Below are positions 56,018-64,000 of a DNA stretch of 64,000 nt, one piece after another. The stretch covers positions 744,001 through 808,000 of the forward strand of contig NZ_JAUSVX010000001.1 of assembly GCF_030814995.1 (NCBI RefSeq), written 5' to 3'. The notes beneath the pieces are model-generated. The model had not been told where the DNA came from and did not search any database. It worked only from the letters and a program-made list of their open reading frames with translations. The stretch's first letter is position 1; every line of letters starts with the position of its first letter. The stretch is from Labrys wisconsinensis (GTDB lineage: Bacteria; Pseudomonadota; Alphaproteobacteria; Rhizobiales; Labraceae). Both the position numbers and the translations under genes were made by a program.

Positions 56018-56677
56018 CTAGGTCAGCTCGCGCTGGCCCATATGCGTGACCTCGTCGACGCGGTTGCGCACCACGGCGAGATGGGTGCGCATTTCGCGGG
56101 CGGCGCTCTCCGCGTCGCCGCGCAGGATCGCCGTGGTCACCCGTCCGTGCTCGCGATGCGACACGGCCAGGCGCCCGAGCGTCTCGAACTGGGCCCGCCG
56201 GAAGGGGGCCAGGCGCTGGCGCACCGACAAGGTGAGGTCCTGCAGGAAGCCGTTATGGGCGCCGCGATAGATCGCCTCGTGGAACTGGTTGTTGGCCTCG
56301 ATATAGGCTTCGCGGTCGCCGGCCACGACCAGCCGGCCGCTGGCCTCCTGGATCGCCTCCAGCCCGCGGCGCTCCCCGGCCGTCATGGTCAGGGCCGACC
56401 AGCGCGCGCACAGCGCCTCCAGCTCCGCCATGACCGCGAACATGTCGTCGAGCTGCTCGTCGCCGACGCTGGCCACCACCGCGCTGCGGCGGGCTCGCGC
56501 CTCGACCAGGCCGATCGCCTCGAGATGGCGCAGCGCCTCGCGGATCGGCGTGCGCGAGACGCCGAAGGCCTCGGCGATCGACGTCTCGTCCAGGGGCGCT
56601 CCCGGCGGCAGGCGGCCATGCACGATGTCGTCGGCGATCGCCTGGTGGATGGCCTGCGCCTTGGTGAGCTTGCCCAT
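56018..56677 (-). CDS. GntR-family (FadR/FCD) transcriptional regulator
   Basis: The ATG at 56677 overlaps the stop of the preceding allophanate hydrolase (TGATG), giving 219 residues. An N-terminal winged helix (PLDETSIAEAFGVSRTPIREALRHLEAIGLVE) is followed by an FCD effector domain with metal-ligand candidates Asp, His and His (FHEAIYRGAHNGF, HREHG). It likely controls the ureide operons via the nearby palindromes. Confidence 0.92.
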   Translation of the reverse strand: MGKLTKAQAIHQAIADDIVHGRLPPGAPLDETSIAEAFGVSRTPIREALRHLEAIGLVEARARRSAVVASVGDEQLDDMFAVMAELEALCARWSALTMTAGERRGLEAIQEASGRLVVAGDREAYIEANNQFHEAIYRGAHNGFLQDLTLSVRQRLAPFRRAQFETLGRLAVSHREHGRVTTAILRGDAESAAREMRTHLAVVRNRVDEVTHMGQRELT

Positions 56678-58494
56678 CAGGCGGCCCGCGTCTCGACGAA
56701 GGCCCGCCAGCCGCCATGGGCCGAGATGTCCTCGGCCCCCGCGGTCGCCGCCGTCTCGCACAGGAAGCCCTTGGCGGCCGCCCCATCCTCCAGCAGCACC
56801 GTGCCGATGGCGAGCGGCGCGGGCACGGCCGCGACGAAGCGCCCGAAGCCCTCGGCCGGCAGGGCCCAGACCTCCACCGCGATGGCGTGGCCCTCCCCCG
56901 CCCCGCAGCGCACCAGGCCCGGCCGGCGCGGCGGCGCGCCGGCGAGGGCATAGAGGCGATAGGACGCCGCGGTGCGGGCCTGGCGCAGGAAGCGGCCGCC
57001 CGGCGCGGTCAGCTCATGGTTCAGCGCCATGCCGGAGAGGTGGGCGCCGACCACCACGATCTCGACCTCGCCGGGCAGCGCCGCCGCGGGCCGGTCCGGG
57101 AGCGGGGGCTGCGGCAGGCCGGTGGCGCCGAGCGGCGTGCCCGACGCCGCCTGCAGCCGCGCCCCGATCGAGGCGAGCAGCGCGTCCTTCCCGGCCGGCG
57201 CGATCAAGGTCACGCCGGCGGGGAAGCCGTCCTCGCGGAACCGGCCGGGAACGGCCAATGCACACAGATTGAGCAGGTTGACGAAATTTGTATACACGCC
57301 GAGCTGCGTGTTCGGGCCGATCGGATCGGCCTCCAGCTCGGCGAGGCGATAGGGCCGCGGCAGGGTCGGCACGACCAGCACGTCGATATCGCGCCAGAGC
57401 GCCTCGCTCGCCGCGGCCAGCTCGCGCAGGCGGTAGAGCCCGGCGAAGGCGTCGGCGGCCGAGAGCGCCGTGGCGCCGCCGATGATGTGCCGGGTGACGG
57501 GATGCAGCGCCTCGGGCGAAGCTTCGAAGAAGCCGCGGATCGCCTGGTAGCGCTCGGCCACCCAGGCGCCGCCATAGAGCAGGTTCGCCACCTCGAAGAG
57601 CGGCGTGAGGTCGACGGTGCGGACCCGCCCGCCGAACGCGGCGAGATCGCCCGCGACCAGCCCGTCGAAGGCGCGCTCGGACAAGCCGTCGCCGTCGAAG
57701 CGCCGGCCCGCCGCATCGGGCACGCCGATGCGCAGCCCCGGCGGCACGGCGCCGGGCGCGCCGGCCGGCGCCGGCTTCGACCAGGGATCGCGCGGATCGG
57801 CCCCGGCCATGACGGCATAGGCGACCCAGGCATCGGCGACCGTCAGCGCGAACACCGAGACGCAATCCAGCGACTTGCAGGCCGGCACCACGCCGTGCAC
57901 CGGCACGGTGCCGAGGCTCGGCTTCAGCCCGACCAGGTTGTTGAGGCCGGCCGGCACCCGGCCCGAGCCGGCGGTGTCGGTGCCGAGCGCGAAGGAGACC
58001 AGGCCGCGCGCCACGGCGACCGCCGAGCCCGAGCTCGAGCCGCCCGGGATGATGCCGGCGTCGAACGGGTTGCGCGGCACGGGATAGGGCGTGCGCACGC
58101 CGACGAGGCCGGTGGCGAACTGGTCGAGATTGGTCTTGCCGATCGGGATGGCCCCGGCCTCGACCAGGCGCTGCACCGCCGCCGCGCTCTCGGCGGGCTG
58201 GTAGAGATAGGCCGGGCAGGCGGCCGTGGTCGGCAGGCCCGCCACGTCGATATTGTCCTTCACCGCAAAAGGGATGCCCCAGAGCGGCTTTGCCGCGGGG
58301 TCGAACGGGCCGAGCGCCGCGGCTGCCGCCAGCGCTGAACTCTTCTCCGCCAGGCTGATGAAGATGCCGGGATCGTCCGCCGCCGCGATGCGCGCGAACG
58401 CCGCCTCGACGACGCGGACCGGATCGAGGCCGGCGCGATAGGCGGCGTGCAGGCTGGCGATGTCGAAGGAAGCGGGGACCATGGGCATGCTCAT
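56677..58494 (-). CDS. atzF: allophanate hydrolase (AtzF type)
   Basis: Allophanate hydrolase converts allophanate to ammonia and CO2. The 605-residue protein has an amidase domain (1-about 455) with Lys in FAVKDNID, serines in PGGSSSGSAVAVARGLVSFALGTDTAGSGRVPAG, and the AtzF-specific C-terminal domain including VVGAHLSGMALNHEL (about 483-497). The two-domain length matches AtzF rather than a plain amidase. It is coupled to gntR and lies at the head of the ureide gene set. Confidence 0.93.
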   Translation of the reverse strand: MSMPMVPASFDIASLHAAYRAGLDPVRVVEAAFARIAAADDPGIFISLAEKSSALAAAAALGPFDPAAKPLWGIPFAVKDNIDVAGLPTTAACPAYLYQPAESAAAVQRLVEAGAIPIGKTNLDQFATGLVGVRTPYPVPRNPFDAGIIPGGSSSGSAVAVARGLVSFALGTDTAGSGRVPAGLNNLVGLKPSLGTVPVHGVVPACKSLDCVSVFALTVADAWVAYAVMAGADPRDPWSKPAPAGAPGAVPPGLRIGVPDAAGRRFDGDGLSERAFDGLVAGDLAAFGGRVRTVDLTPLFEVANLLYGGAWVAERYQAIRGFFEASPEALHPVTRHIIGGATALSAADAFAGLYRLRELAAASEALWRDIDVLVVPTLPRPYRLAELEADPIGPNTQLGVYTNFVNLLNLCALAVPGRFREDGFPAGVTLIAPAGKDALLASIGARLQAASGTPLGATGLPQPPLPDRPAAALPGEVEIVVVGAHLSGMALNHELTAPGGRFLRQARTAASYRLYALAGAPPRRPGLVRCGAGEGHAIAVEVWALPAEGFGRFVAAVPAPLAIGTVLLEDGAAAKGFLCETAATAGAEDISAHGGWRAFVETRAA

Positions 58495-58627
58495 CGGGGT
58501 GGCGCGGGCCGTCCGGGCGGACTTCCGCGGACTCGAACGATCGATCGGGCGCGGCGGATCCGCGCGCGAGCCCCGGATTCAGCCATGCCCGCGGCGGATG
58601 AAGCAAGCCTCGCGCCAGCCGTCGCTC

Positions 58628-58656
58628 TTGACTTCCGGATTTTGTGATCACAAAAT
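58628..58656 (+). promoter_or_regulatory. promoter overlapped by an 18-bp perfect palindrome
   Basis: TTGACT (58628-58633), 17 bp, then CAAAAT (58651-58656) form a sigma70 promoter 30 bp before the aminotransferase ATG. The palindrome ATTTTGTGATCACAAAAT (58639-58656) covers the spacer and -10 box, and a second TCACA follows at 58661. This is a strong repressor-operator candidate for GntR. Confidence 0.7.
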
Positions 58657-58686
58657 TGGATCACATTTCCCCGAAAGCGCCGGATC

Positions 58687-60075
58687 ATGACCTTGCATCA
58701 GACCAACCTGACGACCGCCGAGCTCCGCGCCATCGATGCCGCGCACCACCTGCACCCCTTCACCGACACCAAGGGCCTCAACGCCGAGGGCGCGCGCGTC
58801 ATCGTCAAATCCAAGGGCGTGCACCTCTGGGATTCGGAGGGCAACACGATCATCGACGGCATGTCGGGGCTGTGGAACGTCAATGTCGGCTACGGCCGCG
58901 AGGAGATCATCGACGCCGTCGCCCGCCAGATGCGCGAGCTGCCCTATTACAACACCTTCTTCAAGACGACCCATCTGCCGGCGATCGAGCTCGCGCGCCT
59001 GCTCGCCGAGGTGACGCCGCCCGGCTTCAACCGGGTGTTCTTCACCGGCTCGGGCTCCGAATCCAACGACACCATCATCCGCATGGTCCGCCACTATTGG
59101 GCAGCGCTGGACAAGCCGGAGAAGAAGATCATCGTCGCGCGCCACAACGGCTATCACGGCTCGACCATGGGCGGGGCCTCGCTCGGCGGCATGAAGCCGA
59201 TGCACGCCCAGGGCGGCCTGCCGATCCCCGGCATCGTCCATATCGCCCAGCCCTACTGGTACGGCGAGGGCGGCGACCAGAGCCCGGAGGCCTTCGGCCT
59301 GTGGGCGGCGCGTGAGCTCGAGCGCACCTTGGACGAGATCGGCGCCGACAAGGTCGCCGCCTTCATCGGCGAGCCGGTGCAGGGCGCCGGCGGTGTCGTC
59401 ATCCCGCCCGCCACCTATTGGCCGGAGATCCAGCGCATCTGCCGCGAGCGCGACATCCTGCTGATCTCCGACGAGGTGATCTGCGGCTTCGGGCGCACCG
59501 GCGCGTGGTTCGGCTGCCAGCATTTCGGCTACGAGCCCGACATCATGGCCATGGCCAAGGGCATCTCGTCGGGCTACCTGCCGATCGGCGGCGTCATGGT
59601 GTCGGACAAGGTTGCCGAGGTCATCGCCAATGCCGGCGACTTCAACCACGGCTACACCTATTCCGGCCATCCCGCCGCCTGCGCCGCGGCGATCGCCAAT
59701 ATCCGCATCCTGCTCGACGAAAAGATCGTCGACCGGGTGCGGGACGACATCGGCCCGTACATGCAGAAGCAGTGGCTGGCGCTGGCGGACCACCCCATGG
59801 TCGGCGAGGCCCGCATGGTCGGCCTGGTCGGGGCGCTGGAGCTCACCCCCAACAAGGCGACGCGGGCCGCCTGGCCGGCCGAGATCGGCACGGTCGGCAC
59901 CATCACCCGCGACATCTCCTTCCGCAACGGCCTGGTGATGCGCGCCACGCGCGACGTGATGATCATCGCCCCGCCGCTGGTGATCAGCCACGAGGAGGTC
60001 GACGACCTCGTGCGCATCACCCGCAAGACCCTGGACGAGGCCTGGGCCGAGGCGAAGCACCGCGGCTATGTCTGA
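58687..60075 (+). CDS. class III aminotransferase (omega-amino acid:pyruvate type)
   Basis: A 462-residue PLP enzyme. FTGSGSESNDTIIRMVRHYW binds phosphate; ARHNGYHGSTMGGASLGG, FIGEPVQGAGGVVIPP, ISDEVICGFGRTG and MAMAKGISSGYLPIGG (Schiff-base Lys) are in order. It resembles putrescine/beta-alanine:pyruvate transaminases. The start follows a regulated promoter. A direct metabolic link to the ureide genes is not proven. Confidence 0.93.
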   Translation: MTLHQTNLTTAELRAIDAAHHLHPFTDTKGLNAEGARVIVKSKGVHLWDSEGNTIIDGMSGLWNVNVGYGREEIIDAVARQMRELPYYNTFFKTTHLPAIELARLLAEVTPPGFNRVFFTGSGSESNDTIIRMVRHYWAALDKPEKKIIVARHNGYHGSTMGGASLGGMKPMHAQGGLPIPGIVHIAQPYWYGEGGDQSPEAFGLWAARELERTLDEIGADKVAAFIGEPVQGAGGVVIPPATYWPEIQRICRERDILLISDEVICGFGRTGAWFGCQHFGYEPDIMAMAKGISSGYLPIGGVMVSDKVAEVIANAGDFNHGYTYSGHPAACAAAIANIRILLDEKIVDRVRDDIGPYMQKQWLALADHPMVGEARMVGLVGALELTPNKATRAAWPAEIGTVGTITRDISFRNGLVMRATRDVMIIAPPLVISHEEVDDLVRITRKTLDEAWAEAKHRGYV

Positions 60076-60089
60076 GCCGCAAGAGCCAA

Positions 60090-60182
60090 TGAGGGGAATG
60101 CGGAACCATTCCCCTCAAAAGGTGAGGCGAACTTGCAGGTTGCGGAGAATTATCCAATATTCACCTCATATCGTGAGGCGAA
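60090..60182. promoter_or_regulatory. two-copy operator upstream of fic
   Basis: TTCCCCTCA-N5-TGAGGCGAA (60109-60131) and TTCACCTCA-N5-TGAGGCGAA (60160-60182) are two copies of a palindromic box; the second ends 2 bp before the ATG. An additional half-site TGAGGGGAA (60090-60098) lies upstream. Such near-start sites suggest autorepression. Confidence 0.6.
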
Positions 60183-60183
60183 T

Positions 60184-61335
60184 ATGTATATCTGGCAGCA
60201 GGCGGGCTGGCCGGGCTTTCGATGGGACGATGCGGCTCTGCTGACGCCGCTGGCGACGGCGCGGCTGAAGCAGGGACACCTGCTCGGCCGCATGCGCGGT
60301 CTCGGTTTCAATCTCCAGCTCGAGGCGCAGCTACAGGCCCTGACGGAGGATGTCGTGAAGACGTCGGAAATCGAGGGCGAAATCCTCGATCACGACAGTG
60401 TCCGGTCATCGCTCGCCAGACGGCTGGGCATTCCCGCCGCGGCGGTAGCTCCGTCGGACCGTCGCACGGACAGCGTCGTCGACATGATGCTCGATGCCGT
60501 CGGTGGCTTTGACAGGCCGCTGACCGCCGAGCGCCTGTTCGGCTGGCAAGCCGCTCTCTTTCCCACCGGCTATTCCGGCCTGTCGAAGGTCAGGGTCGGG
60601 GACTGGCGCGACGATACGAACGGACCGATGCAGGTGGTCTCCGGTCCCATAGGCCGTGAGAAGGTCCACTATGAGGCGCCGCCAGCCCCGCGCATCCCGG
60701 CGGAGATGGACGCCTTCCTGGCCTGGTTTGCCGCGCCCCCTGCGACGGACGGGCTGCTGCGTGCGGCTCTCGCCCATCTGTGGTTCGTGACCATCCACCC
60801 CTTCGACGACGGCAACGGCCGCGTCGCCCGCGCCGTCGCCGACCAGGCACTGGCCCAGTCGGAAAGCTCGCCGCAGCGCTTCTACAGCATGTCGAGCCAG
60901 ATCTGGCGCGAGCGCGCCGGTTACTATGCCATCCTCGAACACACCCAGAAAGGCGGCCTGGACGTGACGCCCTGGCTGGCCTGGTTCCTGGCCTGCTTCT
61001 CGCGCGCGATCGATGGCGCCGAGGCCGATGCGTCCGGGGTCTTGCGCAAAGCCGACTTCTGGCGTCACCACGGGCCGGTCTCCATGAACGATCGCCAGCG
61101 ATCGATCCTGAACCGTTTCCTCGATGGCTTCGAAGGCAAGCTCACCGCTCGGAAATGGGCCATCCTCGGGAAGTGCTCGCCGGCATCGGCACAGCGCGAC
61201 ATCGTCGATCTCGTCGAAAAGGGCGTGCTTCTGCGCAATCCAGGCGGCAGCAAGAACACCAGCTACACCCTCGGCCGTCTCGCCGCGCCGAGTGCGGCGG
61301 CCGACGCTGCGAACCACCGGGACCATACGCCATGA
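60184..61335 (+). CDS. Fic-domain AMP transferase with inhibitory helix
   Basis: I use the ATG at 60184 (MYIWQQAGWPGFRWDD), normal for this subfamily; a TTG upstream adds only the operator region. The protein has 383 residues. The inhibitory motif TSEIEGE ((S/T)xxxE(G/N)) is present near residue 82, followed by the catalytic HPFDDGNGRVAR near residue 206. A C-terminal winged helix (KWAILGKCSPASAQRDIVDLVEKG) can bind DNA. It transfers AMP to a target protein and is self-inhibited. Confidence 0.92.
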   Translation: MYIWQQAGWPGFRWDDAALLTPLATARLKQGHLLGRMRGLGFNLQLEAQLQALTEDVVKTSEIEGEILDHDSVRSSLARRLGIPAAAVAPSDRRTDSVVDMMLDAVGGFDRPLTAERLFGWQAALFPTGYSGLSKVRVGDWRDDTNGPMQVVSGPIGREKVHYEAPPAPRIPAEMDAFLAWFAAPPATDGLLRAALAHLWFVTIHPFDDGNGRVARAVADQALAQSESSPQRFYSMSSQIWRERAGYYAILEHTQKGGLDVTPWLAWFLACFSRAIDGAEADASGVLRKADFWRHHGPVSMNDRQRSILNRFLDGFEGKLTARKWAILGKCSPASAQRDIVDLVEKGVLLRNPGGSKNTSYTLGRLAAPSAAADAANHRDHTP

Positions 61336-62702
61336 CCGATGCACCAGAGCGCCTCGCCGGCATCGACCTCGCCCGCGCGGACGCCCTCTACGCCGAGGAA
61401 TACGCCCGCTACGCCGCCGCCCGGCCGCGCTCGCGTGCCCTGGCGGAGAGGCTGGCGGACGGCTTCCACGACGGCGTGCCGATGCACTGGATGCGGGACT
61501 GGCCGACGCCGTTCCCGATGGCGGTGGCCGAGGCCCGCGGCGCCGGCATCACCGACGTCGACGGCCACCGCCTCGCCGATTTCTGCCTGGGCGACACCGG
61601 CTCGATGTTCGGCCATTCGCCCGAGCCGGTCGCCCGCGCCATCGCCGCGCAGGCGAGCCGCGGGCTGACCACCATGCTGCCGACGCCGCAGGCCGCCGAG
61701 GTCGGCCGCCTGCTCCGCCAGCGCTTCGGCCTGCCGCACTGGCAGATCGCCACCACCGCCACCGACGCCAACCGCTTCGCGCTGCGCGTCGCCCGCGCCG
61801 TCACCGGGCGGGCGAAGATCCTGGTGTTCCACGGCTGCTATCACGGCTCGGTCGACGAGACCTTCGTGCGGCTGATCGACGGGCGGCCTGCGCACCGGCC
61901 GGGCATTCTCGGCCAGGTCGTCGACCTGACGCAGAACACCGCCGTCGTCGAGTTCAACGACGTGCCGGCCCTCGAACGGGCCCTGCGCCGGCAGGACATC
62001 GCGTGCGTCATCGCCGAGCCGGTCATGACCAACTCGGCCATGGTCCTGCCGCGGCCGGGCTTCCACCAGGCCCTGCGCCGGCTGACCCGCGAGACCGGCA
62101 CGCTGCTCCTGATCGACGAGACCCACACCATCTCCACCGGACCCGGCGGCTATACCGGCCGGCACGGGCTCGAGCCGGACCTGTTCGTGCTCGGCAAGCC
62201 GATCGCCGGCGGCGTGCCGGCTTCGGTCTGGGGCTTCACCGATGACGTCGCCAGGCGCTTCGACGCGGCCCGGGCCGCCTCGCCGGGCCATTCCGGCATG
62301 GGCACGACGCTCTCGGCCAATGCCCTCGCCCTCGCCGCCATGCACGCGACGCTGACCGAGGTGATGACGGAGCGCGCCTATGCCCATATGGAGCGCCTGG
62401 CCGAAGCCCTCGATGCCGGCCTCGCCGCGGCGATCCGGCGCGCCGGCCTGCCCTGGCACGTGGCGCGGATCGGGGCGCGGGTGGAGATCGTCTTCGCCCC
62501 GCAGCCGCTGGTGAACGGCAGCGAGGCCGAGGCCACCCATATTGCGCCGCTGGAGCGGGCGCTGCACCTCGCCTTGCTGAACCGCGGCGTCCTGATCGCG
62601 CCCTTCCACAACATGATGCTGGTCTCGCCGGCGACGAGCGAGGCGGACGTGGACGCCCTGGTGCGGGCGTTCGGGGAGGTGACCGGAGCCCTGGTAGCCT
62701 AA
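61332..62702 (+). CDS. class III aminotransferase / glutamate-semialdehyde aminomutase-like
   Basis: The ATG at 61332 overlaps the fic stop (ATGA). The 456-residue PLP enzyme has TTATDANRFALRVARAVTG, FHGCYHGSVDE, CVIAEPVMTN, LIDETHTISTGPGGY and VLGKPIAGGVPAS (Schiff-base Lys). It fits the aminomutase-like branch of class III, though the exact reaction is unknown. Coupling to fic is unusual and may be fortuitous. Confidence 0.85.
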   Translation: MTDAPERLAGIDLARADALYAEEYARYAAARPRSRALAERLADGFHDGVPMHWMRDWPTPFPMAVAEARGAGITDVDGHRLADFCLGDTGSMFGHSPEPVARAIAAQASRGLTTMLPTPQAAEVGRLLRQRFGLPHWQIATTATDANRFALRVARAVTGRAKILVFHGCYHGSVDETFVRLIDGRPAHRPGILGQVVDLTQNTAVVEFNDVPALERALRRQDIACVIAEPVMTNSAMVLPRPGFHQALRRLTRETGTLLLIDETHTISTGPGGYTGRHGLEPDLFVLGKPIAGGVPASVWGFTDDVARRFDAARAASPGHSGMGTTLSANALALAAMHATLTEVMTERAYAHMERLAEALDAGLAAAIRRAGLPWHVARIGARVEIVFAPQPLVNGSEAEATHIAPLERALHLALLNRGVLIAPFHNMMLVSPATSEADVDALVRAFGEVTGALVA

Positions 62703-62770
62703 GTCCGGGCCATTGTTGACACGACAGATGGCCATGCCCAGAAAAATCCTCGGGCAGGGGAGGGTACTTT

Positions 62771-64000
62771 ATGCATGGCTTGGTTTTGGCCGCTTTGGCA
62801 GTCCTGGTTTCATTGACCGCTGCCGCAAGCTTGAATGCTGCGACGATCGGCAAAGCGAATTCGACGAACTGTGTAATGCTCATCGGTGGAGAAATCGTTC
62901 AAGGGGACTTCGAGAAATTCGTAACCATCGGCAAACTGTTGCTGCCAGGCGATGATGGAGAATCCACGAGAAGGAATACCGTTTGCCTGGCTAGCTCTGG
63001 CGGAAGCCTTTCGGAAGGCGTGAAATTTGCCAAGTATTTCTACGACAACGGAATCGGAACGGTCATCGACGACGGTCAGGAATGCTACTCGGCGTGCGCC
63101 ATCATGTTCATGATGGGAACGGCCACTGGTGCCGAGGTCTCTTTTGCCAATCGCAAGCTCCACGTTGGAGGAAAGCTCGGGTTCCATCGACCCTATTTGC
63201 GCATTTCACCAGGGGAGTCGATCGACAGCAGCGCCATGCAAATCGCTTACGATGCGGCGTTCTCATCGGCCCTTGATCTAATCGCCGTCGCAAACTCCAA
63301 ATCGCCATGGAGCAGCCAGCCCATGATGAAGTCCGATCTTGTACAGCGGATGCTGCAACACGTCGGAAACGACATGTTCATGATCGACACCGTGGACAAG
63401 GTGGGACGATGGGACATCGAGGTATTCGGTTCATCCGAGCCATCTCTCCTGTCGGAAGAGCAGGCATTTTATGCCTGCGAGAATTCTCTGCAGTGGCAGA
63501 ATGGCCTGACAAAGGGAGACATAACGTATTCCAATGTTAGCGACGGACCGAACGGCAAGAGACGCTCGCAGTCGCTTTCGAAAGAAACGAGACAGGCGGT
63601 CTACCAAGTTGAAGGTCTGGCCTCCGGGTATGCGATGGAAAGCTGCGTTATATCGAGGAAGAAAGGCACGATCTTCGGCTGCGGTATCGATGAGTACTCC
63701 GATGCGAGACTCGGACAGGGTGATTGCGACCACTCGAATTTCGCTGACAGAAGTTCCTCTCTCAAGGCGATATCGGTCTTCAATCCGGCCACGAAACTTG
63801 AAGACCTTCGCACGGGCCAAGCCGTTGTCGCGGTTCAATCGGGGGCGGCTCGCTGCTTTGTCATTAAAGGCAGTCAAATTACTGACAACGAGCCCTGTCT
63901 TGTTATCCACGTCGGCGACGCAAAGGTGAGAGGGCGAGCATCAACGATCACCCATTTCGTCTGGCCGTCCGGCAGCAAAACGGTCCTTGTACAATCCGGC
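62771..64000 (+). CDS. secreted ClpP/SDH-like protein (partial, runs off the edge)
   Basis: The ATG at 62771 follows GGGGAGGG and remains open to the end of the window (410 codons, no stop). A signal peptide (MHGLVLAALAVLVSLTAAAS) leads a crotonase/ClpP-like core: CLASSGGSLSEGVKFAKYF, then ECYSACAIMFMMGTATGAE with the Cys-x-Ser-x-Cys segment seen in periplasmic ClpP-like proteins, and KLGFHRPYLRISP. Its GC content is clearly lower than the neighbours. It is likely periplasmic; proteolysis is inferred, and the remainder is not seen. Confidence 0.65.
   Translation, partial: MHGLVLAALAVLVSLTAAASLNAATIGKANSTNCVMLIGGEIVQGDFEKFVTIGKLLLPGDDGESTRRNTVCLASSGGSLSEGVKFAKYFYDNGIGTVIDDGQECYSACAIMFMMGTATGAEVSFANRKLHVGGKLGFHRPYLRISPGESIDSSAMQIAYDAAFSSALDLIAVANSKSPWSSQPMMKSDLVQRMLQHVGNDMFMIDTVDKVGRWDIEVFGSSEPSLLSEEQAFYACENSLQWQNGLTKGDITYSNVSDGPNGKRRSQSLSKETRQAVYQVEGLASGYAMESCVISRKKGTIFGCGIDEYSDARLGQGDCDHSNFADRSSSLKAISVFNPATKLEDLRTGQAVVAVQSGAARCFVIKGSQITDNEPCLVIHVGDAKVRGRASTITHFVWPSGSKTVLVQSG

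Noticed and set aside
60090-60117. 10-bp inverted repeat after the aminotransferase as a terminator
   Set aside because: The stem is followed by AAAAGG, not T, on the + strand; its arms are better explained as half-sites of the fic operator.

Overview
The window is GC-rich (about 68-70% G+C by eye), with dense catabolic and transport operons. The gene order thiC-thiO-thiS-thiG-thiE-thiD, the many ABC-transporter/amidase operons and the GTCATGG-type palindromic repeats point to an alphaproteobacterium, most likely a soil or plant-associated member of the Hyphomicrobiales (Rhizobiales). No species is claimed.

Defence region (1-7.3 kb): a higB-higA toxin-antitoxin pair (higA runs off the left edge) is followed by a complete type II-C CRISPR-Cas9 locus. 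It has an 18-repeat array (716-1874, read on +) ended by a strong hairpin terminator, then cas2, cas1 and a compact cas9 (1118 aa) on the minus strand. A tracrRNA lies divergent to cas9; its anti-repeat pairs with the array repeat. The tracrRNA terminator abuts a broken mazF next to an intact mazE.

Catabolic region (7.4-34.7 kb): two divergent sugar/polyol-type operons flank an IclR regulator and share a candidate operator. A peptide/opine-type ABC system follows, whose fused ATPase has a degenerate first half. It faces an M20 amidohydrolase and an amidase. Then come two small-molecule kinase-fold genes, a gutted AbrB-type antitoxin, a NUDIX hydrolase, an alpha/beta hydrolase, two AraC regulators, a DeoR regulator and a class III aminotransferase.

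Mobile region (34.7-40.3 kb): low-GC genes sit inside a 4.6-kb IS1595-type transposon (34720-39330). It has 23-bp terminal inverted repeats and an exact 8-bp target duplication. Besides its transposase it carries a Panacea-domain/toxin candidate pair, an XRE regulator with its own operator cluster, a tRNA-like sequence and hypothetical genes. An IS5/IS427-type element with a frameshift-split transposase lies beside it.

Thiamine region (40.9-46.4 kb): a TPP riboswitch with a Shine-Dalgarno-sequestering hairpin precedes thiCOSGED, and tRNA-Cys follows.

Ureide/biuret region (46.5-58.5 kb): after a polysaccharide-lyase-like gene, a same-strand set encodes an allophanate hydrolase (AtzF type), a GntR regulator, a BMP-family ABC importer, a biuret amidohydrolase and a second isochorismatase-fold hydrolase, and AtzG/AtzE. 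Together these could import a ureide-type compound and carry carboxybiuret, biuret and allophanate through to ammonia and CO2. No cyanuric acid hydrolase is visible.

Right end (58.6-64 kb): two class III aminotransferases flank a Fic protein that has two copies of a palindromic operator. A lower-GC secreted ClpP-like protein runs off the right edge.
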